In this document: piece after piece, positions 59,019 to 64,000 of the stretch | Layout: every line of letters begins with the position of its first letter | Numbering within the stretch: the first letter of the stretch is position 1 | Assembly: GCA_951828385.1 (NCBI GenBank) | Contig: OX639973.1 | Location: 3,897,200-3,961,199 of the forward strand | From: an uncultured Poribacteria bacterium | GTDB lineage: Bacteria; Poribacteria; WGA-4E; WGA-3G | Reading direction: 5' to 3' | DNA: 64,000 bases | The notes under the pieces: generated by a model | What the model was told of the DNA's origin: nothing | The model's database searches: none | What the model saw: only the letters and a program-made list of their open reading frames with translations | Program-made: the position numbers and the translations under genes

Positions 59019-60836
59019 TCACCGAATTAAAATATCATAAGGTAAGATTGTTACGATTTGTGTGCCATCTTCAAAACCAAACAGGCTCAACCACGTGATA
59101 ATATACTGCGAGTGTTTACCTAACATGGACAACACAGGATGCCTTGATGTCAGTTGTAACGGCACCTGAATTGAACCCTCTGTCCCTTCGATCATCTGCT
59201 CTATAAGTTGTTCAAAAAGGGGTCGCTGCTTCGGCAAAACAATAAGGTTAACTTTATCGTCTTCGGCGAACCCTGCCTGTTCCTTGGCAATAGATAGCGC
59301 GTCATCAAGTCCGCCGAGCTCATCAACAAGTCCAAGTTCCTGCGCTTGTTTGCCGGTCCAGACCCGTCCTTGTGCGATCTCGTCAATTTCATCAAAGGTT
59401 TTGCTTCTGCCTGCTGCTGCCTTGTTGACAAAATCTTCATAGACGGTTTTCATCATCTTTTCGACGCGTTCCCGCTCTGTCGGTGTAAAACCTCCGTAAT
59501 CTGAATAAAGGGTAGCGTTCTGACCGTGTGTGATGATCTCCTTCGTCAAACCGGCTTTATTGTAAAGTCCTTTGAGGTTCAGTTTACCGCCGAATACACC
59601 GATTGAACCTGTGAGTGTGCTCGGATGCGCGACGATTGTTCCCGCTGCCATTGCTATGTAGTAGCCACCGGACGCAGCAACATTTCCCATGGAAACGACA
59701 ACCGGTTTCTCGCGTTGTGTGAGCATCACCTCTCGCCATATTAAGTCAGAAGCGAGTGCAGAGCCACCCGGACTGTCTATACGTAGCACGACTGCTCGGA
59801 CGGCATCGTCCGTGCGTGCTTTCTCAAACGCCTTTTTTAATCCCTTTGGTGTAATTGCCAACATTGGGATGAAAGGTGAATCAATATCGGGTAAAATGGG
59901 TCCGCTGGCATAGATCAGTGCAATCTGATTTTCTCCAGCAGCGCGTGCACGCTGTGGTGGGTTCAACATGCTGAATAGCTGCATAAGTCCAGCGAAACTG
60001 TTCATATCCGGGACTGTCCGCTTACGTTCAAAACTCGGCTTGACGACCTGTACCTCTTCGTCTTTAGATGCAGTTTTTAGCGTCGTCACCAATTCGTCGT
60101 AGTATTGCAAAGCGTCAACTAATTTTTCCTGCTTCGCCTCTTCAGCTGTGAAAGGACCGCGGTTTATCAAATCCGATGCCGTTTCCGTGGAGATACCGTC
60201 TCGACTCTCAGCGATGTGGTTCAGCAATTGGGCGTACAGATCATCAAGCAGTGCAGTCATCGACTCACGGAACTCGTCTGACATGCCGTCGCGCATATAG
60301 GGTTCAACACCGGATTTGTATTTCCCCATCGCCAACATATCTGCTTCAATATCCAATTTGTCCAGAAGCCCTTTGTAGAAGATGACTTCGGCGCGCAAAC
60401 CTGTTAGGTTGAGGCTTCCTGTGGGCATTAAAACGACACGATCCATTGTCGCAGCGAGGAGATATTCGGCATTACCACCGCTTTCGAGATAGGCTATTGT
60501 CTCCTTTCCTGTATCGCGGAATTCATGCAGTTCAGTACGGATTTCTTGGAGTGTTGCCCACCCTAAGCTGACACCTTCTATTTTGAAGATAATACCAGCG
60601 AGATCATCATCTGTTTTGAGTGCGTCTAATTTTTTAAAAAGTCCCTGGAGCGTCTTTGTTGAGGAGGTGCCAAAAGTGCTGACTGTTTTGGTATCGGCGT
60701 AGGTGCCACCGAGTGTGAATTCAGCGTATTTCTTGACAGGAGGCGGTGTTTCTTCCGCTGCGTGTTCCTCAGCGAATATCGGTGAAACGAGGACAAGCAA
60801 CGCCAGCAGAAACGTGCATGTTTGTAGTAATTTCAT
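59019..60836 (-). CDS. sppA: Signal peptide peptidase SppA, long (67K) type
   Basis: 605 residues, the length of the two-domain SppA. A signal peptide or anchor ends near PIFAEE. The general-base Lys is K174 (GKYKSGVEPYMRD) in the first domain, and the Ser nucleophile is S389 (NVAASGGYYIAM) in the second, as in E. coli SppA where the dyad is split between halves. It clears leftover signal peptides at the membrane. The ATG follows AAAGGACAG. It starts 5 bp from the PhyH gene's end on the same strand, so translation may be linked. Confidence 0.94.
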   Translation of the reverse strand: MKLLQTCTFLLALLVLVSPIFAEEHAAEETPPPVKKYAEFTLGGTYADTKTVSTFGTSSTKTLQGLFKKLDALKTDDDLAGIIFKIEGVSLGWATLQEIRTELHEFRDTGKETIAYLESGGNAEYLLAATMDRVVLMPTGSLNLTGLRAEVIFYKGLLDKLDIEADMLAMGKYKSGVEPYMRDGMSDEFRESMTALLDDLYAQLLNHIAESRDGISTETASDLINRGPFTAEEAKQEKLVDALQYYDELVTTLKTASKDEEVQVVKPSFERKRTVPDMNSFAGLMQLFSMLNPPQRARAAGENQIALIYASGPILPDIDSPFIPMLAITPKGLKKAFEKARTDDAVRAVVLRIDSPGGSALASDLIWREVMLTQREKPVVVSMGNVAASGGYYIAMAAGTIVAHPSTLTGSIGVFGGKLNLKGLYNKAGLTKEIITHGQNATLYSDYGGFTPTERERVEKMMKTVYEDFVNKAAAGRSKTFDEIDEIAQGRVWTGKQAQELGLVDELGGLDDALSIAKEQAGFAEDDKVNLIVLPKQRPLFEQLIEQMIEGTEGSIQVPLQLTSRHPVLSMLGKHSQYIITWLSLFGFEDGTQIVTILPYDILIR

Positions 60837-61348
60837 GAGTCTGTCCTTTTTTTTCGTATCTGATTTAGCATTGCTATTTTATCACAAGACAGGGATTGTG
60901 TCAAGTGGCAAATTCTTTCGGGGTAGTGCCATTCAATTCTAAGAAATTATTGGATTGGACGTCTTTCTAGCGAAATGCTGCGAAATGCTGCGAATATTTC
61001 TGTGTTTTAATGAAATACTCAACATAAATATATTATATTTTGTTAATTATATCAGAAAAGAAAAGGGAATGTACACTGTTTTTTATGGGACGGGCTGTTT
61101 GGAGGGGACGGGCTGTTTGGAGGAAGATATTTATTTGTTATTTTGAAGTTAACTTTTGGTTCTTATGACAGGTTTTGAAAAAAGAAAACGATGGAAATGA
61201 CATAGCAGTTGCAGGGCACTTTCAGCCACGAGGTAGCATGGCGTGTGCAGCGTTTCTACCTGCTATACACGTATCAAATCCCTATTTCCGCTATTGTTTT
61301 CGGTCTGGCCAGAGATGGTTCACCGCATGCGTCATCTGTCGGCAAAAA
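60837..61348. other. Non-coding stretch with short tandem repeats
   Basis: Contains a 12-bp duplication (GCGAAATGCTGC) near 60971 and a 17-bp tandem repeat (GGGACGGGCTGTTTGGA) near 61088-61122. ORFs on the plus strand at 61175 and 61209 overlap a better minus-strand frame and lack ribosome sites. No RNA seen. Confidence 0.5.
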
Positions 61349-61606
61349 TCAGTCTTCCTCTCCGTTGACAGCTGGTTTTTTATCATCCCTATCTTTATCG
61401 AGATTCAACTCGCGGCGTTTTTCTGGCGGAATGACGGTGGGGTTGTTTTTCAGACGGGGATCACTGATGATTTTCGTGCCATCTGGCAGAATCCTTGTAA
61501 CGCGGTCGCCACGCACGAGATCATGTTGCGTAATACCGGTATACCGGAAAGTAATCGCATCGTCAGGCAACCCTGATGCTTTATTTAGCTTTCTCGATTC
61601 TTTCAT
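61349..61606 (-). CDS. Small hypothetical hydrophilic protein
   Basis: 85 residues: MKESRKLNKASGLPDDAITF, then a segment VTRILPDGTKIISDPRLKNN and a strongly charged tail (LDKDRDDKKPAVNGEED). Codon use looks like that of coding frames in the window, and plus-strand rival frames look random. There is no clear ribosome site. It lies 32 bp downstream of the WD40-dockerin gene, so it could be the last gene of that unit. No family recognised. Confidence 0.55.
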   Translation of the reverse strand: MKESRKLNKASGLPDDAITFRYTGITQHDLVRGDRVTRILPDGTKIISDPRLKNNPTVIPPEKRRELNLDKDRDDKKPAVNGEED

Positions 61607-61637
61607 CTGATTTAGGATTTTCCGTGAGGTTCGGTTT

Positions 61638-63722
61638 CTATTCTCCGATGTGTTGTGCGACGAGTGTTAAATCCAAAATGTTAACGATGCCGTCGCCGTT
61701 GAGGTCTGGCGTTTTCTGTCCGAAACGTGAGGCGACGAGTGTCAAATCCAAGATATTCACGAGACCATCTTCATTGATATCCCACGGAATTTGTGCCAAG
61801 GGAGATGTAAATTCCCAGAAAAGAATGGTGCCATCCCTACTCCCACTCGCCAGCATCTCACTATTAGGTGAAAACGCCAGCTTTGTGACATCCATCGTGT
61901 GCCCTTTAAGGGTTCCGATAGGCGAGGGCTGGACATTATTTGTCCGGAAAGCCGTTGCATCCCACAAGAGAATGGTCCCATCCGCACCACCGCTTGCGAA
62001 CGTCTCGCCATCGGGTGAGAATGCCAAAGCGTCTACTTCACCTGTATGTCCTCTGAGGGTCGAAAGTCGCTGTGCAGTGTCTGTATCCCATAATTGGATC
62101 GGTCCGTACACTCCACTACTTGCCAAGGTTCTGCTATCTGGAGAAAACGCCAAAGCGTAGACATCATCTCTCCGTCCGCGAGCCGATTCCTGTTTACCAA
62201 GGGTCGCCCGGTGTTGTCCTGTATGAACATCCCACAAGAGAACGGCACTATCGCCACCGCCACTTGCGAGGGTTTTACCATCCGGCGAAAACACTAGCTC
62301 AAAAATCCAGTGTATATGTCCTTCAAGTGTCGTAAGGTGTTGCCCGGTTGTTAGGTCCCACAGAAGAATCGCATCGTTGCTATCCGTGTGTGCGAGGGTT
62401 TTACCATCTGGAGAGAACATTATGGTTGTGCTGAAGGGATCTTGCGACGTGAAGAGTGTTTGGGTTTCACCAGTTGACCGCCAGAAATGAACCGTGTCGT
62501 TATTACTTTTACTAATAAAAATTATACCATCCTGTAAGAATGCCGCTGCCCGAATCCAACTGCTATGTTCCGTGAAGAGGGTTTCCTGTTCCTGTACTGC
62601 TTCTGTACGCCATAAACGAAGGACACCGTCTCCGTCCCCACTGACAAGTGCTTTGCCATCCGTGGAAAACGCAACGGCAAAGATACTACTTGCGTGTGGA
62701 TGAAGGGTAATCTTCGGTTGGATATCAACAGTACTTGGCATCAGCAGAAGGTCAGTATCCCACAATCGAGTTGTGTTGTCGTCGCCGATACTTGCAAGTG
62801 TCCGACCATCCGTGGAAAACGCGACGGATCGGACGTAGAACGTATGTGCTGCGATAATTGCTTGCGGTTGTCCAGTGCCTGTATGCCACAACCGAATTGT
62901 GCCGTCCGTACTGCCACTGGCAAGACGTGTACCCTCCGTGGAAAACGCGACGGCAGAAATAGTACTTGTATGTCCTGTAAAGTTATCGCGTCGTTGATTC
63001 GTTCGCAGGTCCCACAACTGAACTGCATTGGTCTGGCTTCCAATGGCAAGGGTGCTGCCATCTGGGGAAAACGCCAATGCGTTGACCGAGGCTGTCGTGA
63101 GGAGCACACGATGTTCGCCAGTAGAAATATCCCACAATCGGACTGAACCATCCCGACTACCGCTGGCAAGTGTGTTGCCGTCTTGCGAGAACGCAACGGC
63201 TCTAACGCCCTCGGTGTGTCCGGTAAATGTCATTCGATATTGCGCATCAGCCACATCCCATAACTGAACGATGTTTTCATAATCCGCACCAGTGGCAAGC
63301 ATACTGCCATCTGGGGAAAACGCCAGTGTAACAATTTCGCGCTTGTGCTGTTTGCGTGTGGCACGTAATTGTTGAGTTGTGGTATCCCATAAGAGAAGCG
63401 ACCCATCTGCTCCTCCACCGGCAAGTATTGTACCATCAGGTGAATACGCGCACGACAAGATGCTACGCGTGTGATCCGTGAGGAGATCAATCGCTTGGTA
63501 TGTCTGGGCATCATAGAGCCAAATCCCGATGGTCCCCGCCACAGCAATTTGCGTTCCATCCGGTGAAAACTGGACATCAACAGGGGTACCTCGACCAAGA
63601 CGTGTGCTGGCACTTTCGGGTAAATGCCACTGTGTCGTATCTTGAGCAAAATTCGGACGTACAAACAAAACAGAAGTGAGCAATAGCAGAAGCATAGAAA
63701 AGAGAAGTCGCTTTTTTGGCAT
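61638..63722 (-). CDS. Secreted WD40 protein, 14 blades plus dockerin
   Basis: About 694 residues from ATG 63722 (AAAGGAGC upstream). A signal peptide ends near PNFAQD. I count 14 WD40 blades, two propellers, with strong repeats (FSPDGKTLASGG, TILLWD). The C-terminal 50 residues form a dockerin-like pair (DINEDGLVNILDLTLVA and DLNGDGIVNILDLTLVAQH) with full calcium loops. This resembles cell-surface or matrix proteins that dock by calcium-bound dockerin. It lies 1 bp after another WD40-dockerin gene, so it is part of a tandem set. Confidence 0.9.
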   Translation of the reverse strand: MPKKRLLFSMLLLLLTSVLFVRPNFAQDTTQWHLPESASTRLGRGTPVDVQFSPDGTQIAVAGTIGIWLYDAQTYQAIDLLTDHTRSILSCAYSPDGTILAGGGADGSLLLWDTTTQQLRATRKQHKREIVTLAFSPDGSMLATGADYENIVQLWDVADAQYRMTFTGHTEGVRAVAFSQDGNTLASGSRDGSVRLWDISTGEHRVLLTTASVNALAFSPDGSTLAIGSQTNAVQLWDLRTNQRRDNFTGHTSTISAVAFSTEGTRLASGSTDGTIRLWHTGTGQPQAIIAAHTFYVRSVAFSTDGRTLASIGDDNTTRLWDTDLLLMPSTVDIQPKITLHPHASSIFAVAFSTDGKALVSGDGDGVLRLWRTEAVQEQETLFTEHSSWIRAAAFLQDGIIFISKSNNDTVHFWRSTGETQTLFTSQDPFSTTIMFSPDGKTLAHTDSNDAILLWDLTTGQHLTTLEGHIHWIFELVFSPDGKTLASGGGDSAVLLWDVHTGQHRATLGKQESARGRRDDVYALAFSPDSRTLASSGVYGPIQLWDTDTAQRLSTLRGHTGEVDALAFSPDGETFASGGADGTILLWDATAFRTNNVQPSPIGTLKGHTMDVTKLAFSPNSEMLASGSRDGTILFWEFTSPLAQIPWDINEDGLVNILDLTLVASRFGQKTPDLNGDGIVNILDLTLVAQHIGE

Positions 63723-63723
63723 T

Positions 63724-64000
63724 TTATTTTGCTCCTTTGCTGAGTTGACTCGCCACAAGCGTTAAATCAAGAACGTTGACGACCCCATCACCGTTGACAT
63801 CCGGCGAATTCTGACCGAAACCGGCGGCAACGAGTGTTAAGTCTTCAATATTGACGACCCCATCACCGTTGACATCCGATGCCGTTTGTGAGTCTGGTTT
63901 CAACGACCCATCGCTTTCAGAGGGGCTCAGTTTCCACAGAAGAATCGTACCATCCCAACTTCCAGTCGCAAGTGTCCGCCCATCTGGCGTGAACGCTAAG
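63724..64000 (-). CDS. WD40-dockerin protein, C-terminal part (runs off the window)
   Basis: Only the last 92 codons are in view. They read one WD40 blade (FTPDGRTLATGSWDGTILLW), a linker, and a dockerin-like pair (DVNGDGVVNIEDLTLVAAGF and DVNGDGVVNVLDLTLVASQL), then stop at 63724-63726. The TAA is 1 bp before the next gene's ATG region, so the two genes are tandem and likely co-transcribed. Confidence 0.85.
   Translation of the reverse strand, partial: LAFTPDGRTLATGSWDGTILLWKLSPSESDGSLKPDSQTASDVNGDGVVNIEDLTLVAAGFGQNSPDVNGDGVVNVLDLTLVASQLSKGAK

Noticed and set aside
61175-61610. Two 133-residue plus-strand ORFs
   Set aside because: Antisense to the more plausible 85-residue minus-strand gene, with no ribosome sites.

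Overview
The window looks like chromosome from an uncultured, Gram-negative-type bacterium. The closest match I recognise is the Candidatus Poribacteria style of genome. The clues are several secreted WD40 beta-propeller proteins, isolated dockerin-like calcium repeats, a C-terminal FlgD/T9SS-like sorting module (motif NYPNPFNPETWIPY), LamG proteins, phytanoyl-CoA dioxygenase, Gfo/Idh/MocA oxidoreductases, a CotH lipoprotein, and intergenic spaces packed with heptamer repeats and palindromes. The taxonomic call is inference; there is no rRNA or tRNA gene in the window to anchor it.

Layout. 1-10.4 kb: the 3' end of a secreted sorting-domain protein, a small lipoprotein, a rhodanese relic, two large paralogous secreted beta-repeat proteins with a solo TnpB element between them, and an alpha-toroid (prenyltransferase-like) protein. 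10.4-13.1 kb: a repeat-rich block holding a REP-associated tyrosine transposase (RAYT), then a GH43/32-like beta-propeller protein. 13.6-25.1 kb (minus strand): a MoxR ATPase / DUF58 / BatA-VWA / VWA-GATase-like / DUF4175-like cluster, with a Gfo/Idh/MocA gene inside it. 25.3-26.8 kb: a second solo TnpB element. 27-39 kb (minus): CotH lipoprotein, a LamG-GH67-beta-helix fusion, alpha/beta hydrolase, LamG protein, two WD40 proteins, an MFS transporter. 39.3-49.8 kb (plus): Gfo/Idh/MocA, an orphan promoter region, a tiny Cys-containing membrane peptide, a 16-cysteine secreted protein with four N-X-S/T sequons, a cytoplasmic WD40 protein, a Met/His-rich outer-membrane protein, an STT3-type oligosaccharyltransferase and a GT2. 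A decayed duplicate of the outer-membrane/STT3 pair and an IS5-family transposase fragment lie in between. 49.8-59 kb: bifunctional fucokinase/GDP-fucose pyrophosphorylase, then (minus) a mannitol-dehydrogenase-family enzyme, GT4, RimK-type ATP-grasp, an unknown protein, a P-loop/deoxyribosyltransferase fusion and PhyH. 59-64 kb (minus): SppA, a small unknown protein and two tandem WD40-dockerin genes.

Themes. (i) Glycan work: GH67 fusion, FKP, GT2, GT4, STT3 and polyol/sugar dehydrogenases. STT3 together with a sequon-rich cysteine protein suggests N-glycosylation of secreted proteins. (ii) Cell-surface display through signal peptides, dockerins and beta-propellers. (iii) Heavy small-repeat activity: two families of 27-nt GTAG...CTAC palindromes, one RAYT, two MITE families, heptamer STRRs, and in-frame palindromes inside genes. 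The most novel signal is a 5' leader shared by the two unrelated-in-detail tnpB genes. It has the same promoter and nested stems, and compensatory base changes support a structured RNA.
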